Source: a virus. From it: a stretch of DNA of 48,791 bases. Below are positions 5,842 to 14,461 of the stretch, one piece after another (the stretch's first letter is position 1; each line of letters starts with the position of its first letter). The DNA lies in IMG/VR virus record IMGVR_UViG_3300008266_000772, positions 1-48,791 of that record. One strand, 5' to 3'. Under the pieces are notes generated by a model that ran no database searches, was not told the origin of the DNA, and saw only the letters and a program-made list of their open reading frames with translations. Made by a program: the position numbers and the translations under genes.

Positions 5842-8004
5842 ATGGCAATATCTAATGCGTATCCAAAAGGCGCACCTGTTGAGGATTTTGATTTATTTGT
5901 TGGGACTAAAGCTTTTAGCAATAGAACAGTAAATTATACCTCACAAGGAATAGCCGATTATTTGAACATAAATGCTAAGGTATCTATAGGAGGACAACTG
6001 TCCTTTAAATTTACCATAGTACCTAATGTGCCTAAGACTATTGCTTTTGATGGGGGCTTTGGTGATGGAACTGCATTCTCTGCTATTAACGAATTGATAG
6101 TATCCGCTATTGATGTATCTAGCAACAACATAACAGTATTCTTGAACTATTTAAACAATAGTAAGATACTGTTATCACAACAAAACCAACCGAATTTTTT
6201 CGGTCATTATAAAATAATAGGTTATACTCAGATTGGGTTAACTGACTTTTACAAATTAGATTTAGAATTTATAGGCGGCAATGGTACAATTGGGGATGAA
6301 CAGTATTATGATCTTGTTTCATTTGTATTAACATCGGCAGACCCGGTGGTAACTCCTAATTTACAAGAAGTAACAGATGTTGGATCTGTAACAACTAATA
6401 CAATAAGCGCATTAGGTTTTAGTAGTAATGATGGGTTTGGTAATAGCTTTTCACTTAGCGGAGCATATTTTGACATGTATGATGTCACGGGAGCATACTT
6501 CACGAATTTTGGCAGCGCATCATCGTTGTTCCTTACCGATGTAGCTGGTAATTCTTTTAGTGTAAATGCTAATGTGATTGATTTAGTAAATCCTTTAGGC
6601 ACTAGTGTCAACATCTCTTCATCAGGCATGTCTTTGTTTGATAACATTCTTGTTAATGCTTGGACGTTAAACTACCCTGTAAAGCCCAATGGTTATGTTG
6701 GAACATTTGCAATGTTAGACGACTTGCCTGCGGGCCAAGATTTACAAAGCGTAACGACTTTAGGCGCTAATACAAATATAGCTATAACCGTTGAAGACGC
6801 CGCGCTTCCTTTGCAGACTTATTCTCGTTTAAGTAAAGGAGGTTTATATGTTTACACCAGTGGAGAGCAATCTTCTTTATCTCATGCGCAACTATCTCTT
6901 CAAAGAGGAGGTACTGTTATTAATAACTTATTAATAGAACCGGGTGGTGGAAGTAGAAACTGTAATTTTTATTTGCCAATAAAAGCAAATGGAGATTATG
7001 TTTTAGCCACTATGAATGACATACCATCGGTTAGTGGGTTTGTTCCATATACCGGTGCTAACTCAAATGTCAACCTAGGCGTATATGGATTAACTTCTGA
7101 ATTTTTACAGTTAAACACTACACCTACCACGTACACACCGAGTATAGGTAAGATTGGTTGGAACGATACCGATGGAACTCTAGAGTTTCAATTAAAGGGA
7201 GGAAACGTAACGCTTCAAATTGGTCAAGAGCAGGTAATAAGAGTTGTAAACAAGACAGTTCCTCTTATAAATCTTCTTGAGGCTAACTACCAGGTCTGCT
7301 TAATTGCAGGAGCACAAGGGCAGAGAGTTTCTGTGAGACTTGCACAAGCAGATAATGATGCAAACTCCGCAGGTACTTTAGGTATTGTTACAGAGACTAT
7401 TAGCGCAAACCAAGAAGGATTTATTACCACAAGTGGTCAGGTTAAAAAAATAAACACAACAGGTTCTCTTCAAGGAGAAACTTGGGCCGATGGAGATATA
7501 CTGTACCTAAGTCCAACTACTGCGGGTGCTATAACAAATATAAAGCCTATTGCCCCTGCACACACAGTTATTGTAGGGTATGTTGAGTATGCTCACGCTA
7601 TTAATGGGAAGATATTTGTAAAGATTGATAATGGTTATGAGTTAGATGAACTTCATAACGTACTGATAAATACTCCTCTTAATAATCAAGCATTAGTTTA
7701 CGAAACAGCTACAACGCTGTGGAAGAACAAGACTATTATAGACGACTCTATTACAAATGGAGTTACAGACAGGGCTCCAGTTTCAGGATGGTCTTTGGTT
7801 GGAAGTTATTATGAATACACTTACACTGATGCTAATATAGCTGCTACGTCGTTCATTAATTTTACGCCAAATAACGCAAGTAATTTAGGGGTAACGAGTT
7901 GTAAAATGCTTCCTCAGATAGATGCCGCAGTTGGAAGTTGTAAATTTTATGCAATGTTTCCTCCTCAGACAGATATTGTAGGACAATTAATAATACAAAT
8001 ATAA
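5842..8004 (+). CDS. Tail fibre/appendage protein
   Basis: A 720-residue protein rich in Asn, Thr, Gly and Ser, with a short N-terminal attachment-type segment (MAISNAYPKGAPVEDFDLFV), a long repetitive beta-rich middle (about residues 180-430) containing GFVPYTGANSNVNLGVYGL, a pattern common in phage tail fibres, and a C-terminal domain (about 470-720). No intramolecular-chaperone peptidase motif was seen. It is followed without gap by the LRR protein, so the two probably form the host-contact structures. Confidence 0.75.
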   Translation: MAISNAYPKGAPVEDFDLFVGTKAFSNRTVNYTSQGIADYLNINAKVSIGGQLSFKFTIVPNVPKTIAFDGGFGDGTAFSAINELIVSAIDVSSNNITVFLNYLNNSKILLSQQNQPNFFGHYKIIGYTQIGLTDFYKLDLEFIGGNGTIGDEQYYDLVSFVLTSADPVVTPNLQEVTDVGSVTTNTISALGFSSNDGFGNSFSLSGAYFDMYDVTGAYFTNFGSASSLFLTDVAGNSFSVNANVIDLVNPLGTSVNISSSGMSLFDNILVNAWTLNYPVKPNGYVGTFAMLDDLPAGQDLQSVTTLGANTNIAITVEDAALPLQTYSRLSKGGLYVYTSGEQSSLSHAQLSLQRGGTVINNLLIEPGGGSRNCNFYLPIKANGDYVLATMNDIPSVSGFVPYTGANSNVNLGVYGLTSEFLQLNTTPTTYTPSIGKIGWNDTDGTLEFQLKGGNVTLQIGQEQVIRVVNKTVPLINLLEANYQVCLIAGAQGQRVSVRLAQADNDANSAGTLGIVTETISANQEGFITTSGQVKKINTTGSLQGETWADGDILYLSPTTAGAITNIKPIAPAHTVIVGYVEYAHAINGKIFVKIDNGYELDELHNVLINTPLNNQALVYETATTLWKNKTIIDDSITNGVTDRAPVSGWSLVGSYYEYTYTDANIAATSFINFTPNNASNLGVTSCKMLPQIDAAVGSCKFYAMFPPQTDIVGQLIIQI

Positions 8005-10202
8005 TGGGAGTTCAATTACCAATACAGAATTTTTTCAAACCAAAGCCTACTCCTACAGATTGGGTAAGACCTCTCGATTGGATAACTATTACAGATACAC
8101 CTGATGAAGTTCAGATGTTAGTAGCTGATGTTAACTTGGCTAATTTTACAATAAGAACAAACTTTGTTAAAAATTCAGGTACTAATATGTATATTGATTG
8201 GGGTGATGGCAGCCCTATTGATACTATTTCAGTAATAGGACTTACACTAACTTCTCATCAATATACAATAGGTACAGGCACGCCTTGTTCTAGAGGATAT
8301 ACTACTTTTAAAATTAGGATTTATGCTGACCCAACTTCTGTTATTTCAGTTTGTCAACCTGTTGCTCCACTTATAACAGGTAGTTCACTAGCTTATCAAA
8401 TGGGTCTTTTAGAGGTTTATTATGGAAATGGGACTATAAATCTAAATGCTCCTAGTTTTGGAGGTGTAGGTTCTGCCGCTACAATAGTTGGAGGTTTTGG
8501 ATTTTTAGAATATGTAAAATTACCACAAACTATAGGATGGACAGGTGGTATGTCTTTTATGTTTTCTCAAAATACATCAATACAAAAAGTTGTATTATAT
8601 GAAACAAGCACAGGAAATCCTGACTTTAGACATTTTTTTAGTGGATGTACTAATTTAAGAGGAGAATACACTATTCCAAATATACCAATACTTACAGGAG
8701 TAGGGTTAGAATCAACATTCTCAGGATGCTATAATATAACAAAGGTAACATTGCCAAATGTAATAAACGTAACGTCGTTAGCTGCAACATTTGCAAACTG
8801 TGCATCATTAAAGAATATAACTTTACCTAGTATTAGTACTGTTGCTAATTTATCTTCAACATTTGATGGATGTACAAGTTTAGAATGGGTTAAATTCACA
8901 AATTTACCTTCACCTGCTGGGGTTACTAATATTTCTATGTCTAATATATTTAGAGCTTGTATTTCATTAGAAAATGTATATTTTCCTTCGACTTGTTCTT
9001 CTAATGCTAGATATGATTGTAGCAATATGTTTAATGGTTGTACAAATTTAAAAAGAATTTTATTTCCTTTAAATTTTGAATCTACATCTTTAAGTTCCAC
9101 ATTTAATTTATGTTCGTCAATAACATCAATTATATTTCAAAATGGATTTACTAATTGTAATACAATAGCAAATGCTTTTAATAGTTGTAGAAATCTTTAT
9201 CAATTAACCTTACCTTCTACTTTAGGAGGTATATTGTCAGCAGGTTTACAGGCATTTGCATTTTGTTCTTCTTTAGAAACACTTGTAATTCCAAATACAT
9301 ATAATTTTAGTGGAAGTATAAATAGTTTTGTTAATGGTTGCACCATGTTAAAATCATTAACAATGCCTAATACAGCACAGAACAGTATAACAACTATGGT
9401 TTCATTTGCTCAAGATTGTAGAGCATTAGAAACAATTGTTATGCCTTCTTCAATGACAGGAGCTACGGACTTAACCTTGATGTTCAGTGAATGTAATAGT
9501 TTAAAGTCTATTGTACTTCCGCCTACTATGAATAGTGTTACAACAATGGTAACGGCATTTTTAAATTGTTATAATTTAGAAAGTATAACAATGCCAACAT
9601 CGATGAGCGCATGTAATAATTTTAATAGCACATTTATTAGGAATAGAAAGTTGGTTTCATTAACTATGCCTGTTACTGTAGGTCCTGGAACAAACTGGAT
9701 TACAGCATTTTTCCAGTGTCTTGCATTGAAAACGTTAGTATTACCAACATCACAAACAACCACATTAACTAGTGCAAATCAGCTTATAGAAAGCTGCGGT
9801 AGTCTTACCACAATAACAAATGTTGATAAATTAGGAAGTTTAGGAGCTACACCATTAGTAAATTTATCAGGAATGGTTGGAGCTAATTTAGTGCCATCAT
9901 TAACTTTTACATGTCCAATGTCTCAATTTGGGTTTAACGGTTCAGCCACTACCACTAATTTAATAACGTCTATAAGATTTTTAAATACATCAGCAGGTCA
10001 ATGGACAGGAACTTCTCCTCAGATAAACATAAGTTACACATCTCTGTCTACAGCAGCTTTAGTAACACTATTTAACGACATGGCTGCACAAGGAGTTGTT
10101 GTAGGGAAAACAATTAACATAACAGGAGCTACAGGTGCCGCTGGATTAACGGCAGCAAATAGATTAATAATAACTTCATTAGGATGGACGATAGTGGGAT
10201 AA
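8004..10202 (+). CDS. BspA-type leucine-rich-repeat tail adhesin
   Basis: A 732-residue protein. Residues 1-110 form an N-terminal domain with a PKD-like MYIDWGDGSPI strand. About residues 190-620 are some 20 repeats of the BspA/Treponema LRR type, with F..C.NLxxLTLPSxxxxxTxxxxxF spacing (for example FANCASLKNITLP). The C-terminus (GKTINITGATGAAG...GWTIVG) matches the cap often seen on such proteins. These LRRs bind host surfaces in bacteria, so a receptor-binding role is likely. It starts on the last base of the upstream fibre gene. Confidence 0.8.
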   Translation: MGVQLPIQNFFKPKPTPTDWVRPLDWITITDTPDEVQMLVADVNLANFTIRTNFVKNSGTNMYIDWGDGSPIDTISVIGLTLTSHQYTIGTGTPCSRGYTTFKIRIYADPTSVISVCQPVAPLITGSSLAYQMGLLEVYYGNGTINLNAPSFGGVGSAATIVGGFGFLEYVKLPQTIGWTGGMSFMFSQNTSIQKVVLYETSTGNPDFRHFFSGCTNLRGEYTIPNIPILTGVGLESTFSGCYNITKVTLPNVINVTSLAATFANCASLKNITLPSISTVANLSSTFDGCTSLEWVKFTNLPSPAGVTNISMSNIFRACISLENVYFPSTCSSNARYDCSNMFNGCTNLKRILFPLNFESTSLSSTFNLCSSITSIIFQNGFTNCNTIANAFNSCRNLYQLTLPSTLGGILSAGLQAFAFCSSLETLVIPNTYNFSGSINSFVNGCTMLKSLTMPNTAQNSITTMVSFAQDCRALETIVMPSSMTGATDLTLMFSECNSLKSIVLPPTMNSVTTMVTAFLNCYNLESITMPTSMSACNNFNSTFIRNRKLVSLTMPVTVGPGTNWITAFFQCLALKTLVLPTSQTTTLTSANQLIESCGSLTTITNVDKLGSLGATPLVNLSGMVGANLVPSLTFTCPMSQFGFNGSATTTNLITSIRFLNTSAGQWTGTSPQINISYTSLSTAALVTLFNDMAAQGVVVGKTINITGATGAAGLTAANRLIITSLGWTIVG

Positions 10203-10366
10203 CAACAGAAGGATTTTATAAACAAGATGGATACGGCTGGATTTATGCTCCTAACTTTGTTTATTCTGAAACATATGAGTTAAAAAAAGAATTAAAAGAT
10301 ACATACTCCTATCCAGTTGATGGATGGGTATGGCATGATGAACAACCTTATAATACAGAAATATGA
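10184..10366 (+). CDS. Small aromatic-rich protein, unknown
   Basis: A 60-residue protein overlapping the end of the LRR gene by 19 bases. It is rich in Tyr, Trp and acidic residues (GYGWIYAPNFVYSETYELKK; VDGWVWHDEQPYNTEI). Such short proteins often sit behind fibre genes, but I cannot name a family. Stop and next ATG overlap by 4 bases. Confidence 0.6.
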   Translation: MDDSGITTEGFYKQDGYGWIYAPNFVYSETYELKKELKDTYSYPVDGWVWHDEQPYNTEI

Positions 10367-10614
10367 GAAACGCACTACATGTAATACTTGGGATGGTTAT
10401 AATGTTTATAATTGGATGGTTAACTGGGTTTAACAGTTATACAACAGAGGGTAAGTATGTCGGTGTTCCTTTAGTATCGATATTCTTAGGCACTTTTATA
10501 GGGTTTGGATGGGAGTTATACCATTGGGTAAAAACAGGTGCTTATATGGATAAAAACGATATTATACGAACTGCAATCGGATTTTTAATTGGTGGACTTT
10601 TAGCAACTTTATGA
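10363..10614 (+). CDS. Three-segment membrane protein, lysis cassette
   Basis: An 83-residue protein with hydrophobic segments at about 6-23, 36-52 and 66-82 and a Gly-rich last helix (AIGFLIGGLLATL). ATG overlaps the previous stop, and its own stop overlaps the next ATG. It precedes CAP, holin-like, DUF5675-like and spanin-like genes, so a holin, antiholin or membrane-anchoring role is plausible. Confidence 0.65.
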   Translation: MRNALHVILGMVIMFIIGWLTGFNSYTTEGKYVGVPLVSIFLGTFIGFGWELYHWVKTGAYMDKNDIIRTAIGFLIGGLLATL

Positions 10615-11096
10615 GAATGGATAATTGGATATTAGGGTTGATTTTTTTATCTGTAGTAGGCGGAATACTTATTTTTTCTAGGTGCTCAAAGCCAGAGGAC
10701 ACTGAGGTGCACTTTAATTATACACCTGTGGAGAAGAGGGATGCAACTCCACAAGAGAAGAGGTTTGTAGAGTTAGTAAATAACCATAGAGACTCATTAG
10801 ATTTGCCAATATTAATACACGAGGTATTGTCAAGCGAGGTATGCAGGGAGAGAAACATAAAGGACATAAACGCTAATATAGGACCAGATCATAATGGTTG
10901 GTATGAGATGGTTCTAGCAAGTAAAGCAAAAGAAGGGAGCCATATTTTTGCTGAGTATTATATGAACGCTGATGAATTATTCAAGGGATACTTGAATAGT
11001 GAAGGGCACAGAAGTGCAATTGAGGGACACGACAGAACCCACATTGGGACAAGCTATATAAATATGAGAAATCACACACTAATCGTTAAATATTAA
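10611..11096 (+). CDS. Membrane-anchored CAP-domain (SCP/YkwD-like) protein
   Basis: A 161-residue protein. Residues 6-23 are an N-terminal membrane anchor and residues about 45-161 resemble the CAP superfamily: FVELVNNHRDSLDLPILIHE at the start, an HNGW motif, HIFAEY in place of the usual GENI, then GYLNSEGHRSAIEGHDRTHI followed by G-T-S, matching the W-x-S-x-x-H-R and I-G signatures. Bacterial CAP proteins are secreted and act at the envelope, with poorly known chemistry. Here it would face the periplasm. Confidence 0.65.
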   Translation: MRMDNWILGLIFLSVVGGILIFSRCSKPEDTEVHFNYTPVEKRDATPQEKRFVELVNNHRDSLDLPILIHEVLSSEVCRERNIKDINANIGPDHNGWYEMVLASKAKEGSHIFAEYYMNADELFKGYLNSEGHRSAIEGHDRTHIGTSYINMRNHTLIVKY

Positions 11097-11100
11097 AAGA

Positions 11101-11313
11101 ATGAGCAAAAAGAATTTAGACACATTAATAAACAAATGGATTAGCAGGAAGCTATTCGTTTTTTTAATAGCCAGCGGATTGTTAATGTTTGCGGACTTAG
11201 AATCTTCGGATTGGACTTTAATTGCGGTTGCATATCTAAGCAGTCAAACCGTATTAGACTCTGTTACGATATATTCGAAAATGAAAAATACAAATAATAA
11301 CGAACAAGCATAA
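11101..11313 (+). CDS. Holin candidate
   Basis: A 70-residue protein: a basic N-terminus, two hydrophobic segments (about 18-31 and 37-56, separated by a short acidic turn) and a hydrophilic charged C-terminus (KMKNTNNNEQA). Size, two-helix topology and location beside the endolysin and spanin candidates fit a class II-like holin. The evidence is topology and context, not a family match. Confidence 0.6.
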   Translation: MSKKNLDTLINKWISRKLFVFLIASGLLMFADLESSDWTLIAVAYLSSQTVLDSVTIYSKMKNTNNNEQA

Positions 11314-11316
11314 ACC

Positions 11317-11625
11317 ATGATTATGAGTGAAGATAGTGAAAGACTTGACCGCCTTGAGCACCATTTCAGAATATACAAACAAGATTTAAGCGACATCAAA
11401 GATAGTGTAAAAGAAATAAAGATACTATTGGGTGGATCAGCATTAAACGGAAACAAAGGGTTTGTGCATTTAATGGAATTAAACGATGAAAAAATAGAGA
11501 TCTTAGAGAAAGAATTGGCTCAAATTAAAAGTGATTTTGAAACGGCAAAATACTGGGGTAAAGGTGTAACAGGTGTTGCATTCGTAACATTAGGTTTAAT
11601 TATTAAAAAAATATTAAGTTTATAA
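11317..11625 (+). CDS. Coiled-coil protein with C-terminal membrane segment
   Basis: A 102-residue protein (start could be MSEDSERL at 11323) with two coiled-coil stretches (about 8-35 and 55-78) and one hydrophobic segment at about 82-100, ending KKILSL. The layout resembles XhlA-type holin partners, which help release endolysin. It lies between the holin candidate and the DUF5675-like gene. Confidence 0.6.
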   Translation: MIMSEDSERLDRLEHHFRIYKQDLSDIKDSVKEIKILLGGSALNGNKGFVHLMELNDEKIEILEKELAQIKSDFETAKYWGKGVTGVAFVTLGLIIKKILSL

Positions 11626-11628
11626 ATT

Positions 11629-12015
11629 ATGTTGATAGTAGTAAGAAGATTGTACAAAGGAGAAAACTCTATAATAGGGGAAATGACAGTAGATGGCATT
11701 TTTGAATGTTTTACATTAGAAGATGTAGAAAGACCGGTAAAAATAAAAGGGGAGACAGCCATACCTAAAGGAACGTACAAAGTTATAATAAACCAATCCA
11801 ACAGGTTCAAAAGATTATTGCCATTATTACTTAATGTTCCAGGATTTGAGGGAGTAAGGATACATTCTGGCAATACAAACCACAATACGGAAGGATGTAT
11901 ATTGGTAGGCCAAACAAGGCGTAAAGAATTTATAGGCCAATCAAGAAAAGCATTTAACAAGTTATTCGCTAAAATGCAAAAAGCCAAAGACATAACTTTA
12001 ATAGTCCAATCATAA
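11629..12015 (+). CDS. DUF5675-like protein, endolysin candidate
   Basis: A 128-residue protein. The pattern LEDVERPVKIKGETAIPKGT, then LNVPGFEGVRIHSGNTNHNT followed by E-G-C-I-L, matches the DUF5675 family. The His-Ser-Gly-Asn...Glu-Gly-Cys pattern recalls the His and Cys spacing of L,D-transpeptidase-fold enzymes. No signal peptide is visible, so access to the wall would need the holin. The gene overlaps the spanin candidate by one base. No other obvious endolysin is in the window. Confidence 0.7.
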   Translation: MLIVVRRLYKGENSIIGEMTVDGIFECFTLEDVERPVKIKGETAIPKGTYKVIINQSNRFKRLLPLLLNVPGFEGVRIHSGNTNHNTEGCILVGQTRRKEFIGQSRKAFNKLFAKMQKAKDITLIVQS

Positions 12016-12485
12016 TGAGGAATTTTATATTTATTATACTTATACTGCTAACGTCATGCTCTTCAAGGAAAGTTGTTGTAGACAAAACAGATATTAAAAA
12101 AGATAGTGTGTCAGAAACAAAAGTGACCAAGAATGTTACCGAGAATAAAGTAAAGACAGATACTACAACAGTAAGAACAATAGAGAGTACGGATGAAATA
12201 ACAATCATACCTATTGATTCTACAAAAGAAATATACATAAACAATGTGCCTTACAAGAACGTTGTTTTAAGGATCAAAAAAAACAAATCAAATACGTTAT
12301 ATACAAACGGCAAAAAAGAGTACAATACAAAGCGTATTGATTCTATCGTAACAAATAAGACGCAAACAAAAGAGAGAATAAAAGGGAAGACAAAGTTTAT
12401 AGACAAAGCTGCAATATATGCTCCTTGGATATTTTGGATTATACTAATCTTAATTTTATATTTATTATGGCGAAACAGACGTTAG
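12015..12485 (+). CDS. Lipoprotein with C-terminal membrane anchor: unimolecular spanin candidate
   Basis: A 156-residue protein. The N-terminus is a very short lipoprotein signal with lipobox LTSC (Cys15). A long polar, Lys/Thr/Asp-rich stretch follows (about 16-128), then one strong hydrophobic segment at about 132-150 and a basic end, LWRNRR. A lipidated N-terminus in the outer membrane plus a C-terminal inner-membrane anchor is the layout of u-spanins such as T1 gp11, which disrupt the outer membrane in the last step of lysis. Position at the end of the lysis genes agrees. Confidence 0.7.
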   Translation: MRNFIFIILILLTSCSSRKVVVDKTDIKKDSVSETKVTKNVTENKVKTDTTTVRTIESTDEITIIPIDSTKEIYINNVPYKNVVLRIKKNKSNTLYTNGKKEYNTKRIDSIVTNKTQTKERIKGKTKFIDKAAIYAPWIFWIILILILYLLWRNRR

Positions 12486-12598
12486 TTGTAAAACATACTG
12501 TCAAAAATATAGCGAGACCTGGTGTTCACGCTAAAACGAAAACATCAAGCTTAAAGATGTCAAAGAATTATAAAAAGCAGTATAGAGGGCAAGGTTAA
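12467..12598 (+). CDS. Small basic conserved phage protein
   Basis: ATG at 12467, overlapping the spanin candidate by 19 bases, gives 43 residues: MAKQTLVVKHTVKNIARPGV, then HAKTKTSSLKMSKNYKKQYR and GQG. The RPGVHAKTKTS...NYKKQYRGQG pattern is familiar from short proteins of flavobacterial phages. Function unknown; probably nucleic-acid or virion associated, given its charge. Confidence 0.65.
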   Translation: MAKQTLVVKHTVKNIARPGVHAKTKTSSLKMSKNYKKQYRGQG

Positions 12599-12610
12599 GT
12601 AAAAACCTTG
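12590..12610 (+). terminator. Weak hairpin terminator candidate
   Basis: CAAGGTT and AACCTTG form a 7-bp perfect stem with a 7-base loop around the stop of the small basic gene. No T-run follows, so termination may be partial. It separates the lysis cassette from the groEL unit. Confidence 0.4.
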
Positions 12611-12618
12611 AAAAATAG

Positions 12619-12635
12619 GTAATATATAAGTTATA
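12619..12635 (+). promoter_or_regulatory. Candidate promoter of groEL-groES
   Basis: GTAATATATAAGTTATA lies 22 bases before the groEL start and differs by one base insertion from the element at 3042-3059. The gap between 12598 and 12657 is one of the few real intergenic spaces in the rightward block. Confidence 0.4.
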
Positions 12636-12656
12636 TCAATTTAATCAAATAAAATT

Positions 12657-14201
12657 ATGTCAGACGCTATAGTCAAAAATTTAAGTTTTGGTAAAGAAGC
12701 TAGTGATAAGGTATTCGCTGGGATTGAAAAGTTAACAAAAGCAGTTAGTTCAACATTAGGAGCAAGTGGTAAGTGTGTGCTATTAGAGGATTCTTTAGGT
12801 AGACCAATTATAACAAAAGATGGCGTAACGGTTGCCGATTCAATTATTTTATTGGATCCTGTGGAAAATATGGGTGCTACATTACTAAAAGAAGCTGCCA
12901 GGAAAACCGTTAGAGAAGCAGGCGATGGTACAACTACCGCAACAGTATTGGCGCACTCTATTTTGAAAAATGCTTATGCGGTTGAAAATCCAAACGAAAG
13001 AAAAATTAAAGAAGGAATAAATAAAGCTGTTGACAATGTTATAGCGTACCTTGAGAGAATAGCTATAACAGTAGATGATAACATGCTAAATCAAATAGCG
13101 ACTATATCAACAAATAATGACCCTGAATTAGGTAAGTTAGTTGGTGACGCATTTAGGTCTGTGGGAAATACCGGAGTCGTAATGATGGAAACAACATCTG
13201 ATCCCGAATGTAGCTTAGAACTGGTTGAGGGCATACAATGCAATATGGGGTTAAAGAATATGCATTTTGTAACTAACCAAAAAAACAAAACTGCAGAACT
13301 GGATAATCCTTTAGTATTATTGGTTGAATCGCCCATAGACAACATAAGACAAATACAGTCTATATTAGAATATGTTATAAAGAATAATAAATCATTGTTA
13401 ATAGTTAGTGACATGGATCCGATTCCGTTATCTACATTAGCAATGAACAAACTAAAAGGGAATATAAAAATAAACATTATTGATGCCCCAACATTCGGTG
13501 TCAATAGAAAAGAAATATTTGACGATCTAGCATTACTTACTGGGGCTACGGTAATAAACGAAGACCTTGGTGATGATTTAGATTTAATACAACCGGATAT
13601 GTTAGGATCCTGCGTTAAAAGCATTACCAGTCAAGAGGAAACGATATTACATATAGGGGATACTCCAGAAGGCGTTTTAGAGATTATAGAAGACATTAAA
13701 AAGTCTTTATTGGAAAACCCTTCTGCAAACAAAGTAATAGCTTTAGAAAAAAGACTAGCAAGATTAACTGGCAGAATTGCTTTAGTAAAAGTAGGGGCAA
13801 ATTCTGAGATAGAATTAAAAGAATTAGCAGATAGAGTTGAAGACGCTATTTGTGCAACCAAGGCAGCGATTAAAGAAGGTATTGTGCCAGGAGGAGGAAT
13901 TGCTTTATTGAATGCTTCTCATAACATAGATACCTTCTCACTTGGCGAAGAAATATTAATGGATTCTATCAGAGCACCGTTTAAAACAATATTAGATAAT
14001 GCAGGTATTGAAAATGCTCCATTAGAAACAATATCAAAAACTGGATATGGCTTGAATGTTGTAACAGGAGAAACTGTTAATATGATTGAAGCTGGTATAA
14101 TTGATCCATTACTTGTTACTAAAAGCGCGTTAAGAAACGCTGCGTCTGTAGCAACTACTATATTATCAACTGACTGTGTAATCAATAATCTGAGAGCATA
14201 A
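12657..14201 (+). CDS. groEL: Phage chaperonin GroEL
   Basis: A 514-residue ATP-dependent group I chaperonin subunit. It has the nucleotide-binding ITKDGVTVAD (about 52-61), GDGTTTATVL (89-98) and the catalytic Asp at about 396 in RVEDAICATKAAIKEG, followed by IVPGGGIALL. All equatorial, intermediate and apical parts are present. It is shorter than bacterial GroEL (about 548) and lacks the Gly-Met-rich C-terminal tail. The stop overlaps the groES start by one base. Phage chaperonins probably fold capsid or tail proteins. Base composition is like its neighbours, so it is a resident gene and not host DNA carried over. Confidence 0.95.
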   Translation: MSDAIVKNLSFGKEASDKVFAGIEKLTKAVSSTLGASGKCVLLEDSLGRPIITKDGVTVADSIILLDPVENMGATLLKEAARKTVREAGDGTTTATVLAHSILKNAYAVENPNERKIKEGINKAVDNVIAYLERIAITVDDNMLNQIATISTNNDPELGKLVGDAFRSVGNTGVVMMETTSDPECSLELVEGIQCNMGLKNMHFVTNQKNKTAELDNPLVLLVESPIDNIRQIQSILEYVIKNNKSLLIVSDMDPIPLSTLAMNKLKGNIKINIIDAPTFGVNRKEIFDDLALLTGATVINEDLGDDLDLIQPDMLGSCVKSITSQEETILHIGDTPEGVLEIIEDIKKSLLENPSANKVIALEKRLARLTGRIALVKVGANSEIELKELADRVEDAICATKAAIKEGIVPGGGIALLNASHNIDTFSLGEEILMDSIRAPFKTILDNAGIENAPLETISKTGYGLNVVTGETVNMIEAGIIDPLLVTKSALRNAASVATTILSTDCVINNLRA

Positions 14202-14461
14202 TGAAAGCAGTAGGCAAAAGATTGATTATAGAAAAAATAAAAGAAGGTACAACCGAAACAAAAGGAGGTCTTTTATTGGCAGAAAATCATAGAGAAGATA
14301 TTAGGTATATAGAAGCCAAGGTTATTAGTGTTGGCGATGAAGTAGTAGGAGTTAAAGAAGGAGATCATATATTTTATGATAGACATAACGGGCATAAGAT
14401 TGAGTCTGGTAAAGAAACTTACTATGTTATACGTTTAGACGATGTTGTGGTTGTGTTATGA
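14201..14461 (+). CDS. groES: Co-chaperonin GroES
   Basis: An 86-residue protein with the GroES fold pattern: MKAVGKRLIIEKIKEGTTET leads into the mobile loop with GGLLLA (about 23-28), then AKVISVGDEVVGVKEGDHIF and a terminal DDVVVVL strand. It is slightly shorter than E. coli GroES (97). It would cap the phage GroEL ring. Order is groEL then groES, opposite to most bacterial operons. The stop overlaps the next start (ATGA). Confidence 0.85.
   Translation: MKAVGKRLIIEKIKEGTTETKGGLLLAENHREDIRYIEAKVISVGDEVVGVKEGDHIFYDRHNGHKIESGKETYYVIRLDDVVVVL

Noticed and set aside
12657-14461. Host DNA contamination because of groEL/groES
   Set aside because: Both genes are coupled within the rightward phage gene series, with similar composition and phage genes on each side.
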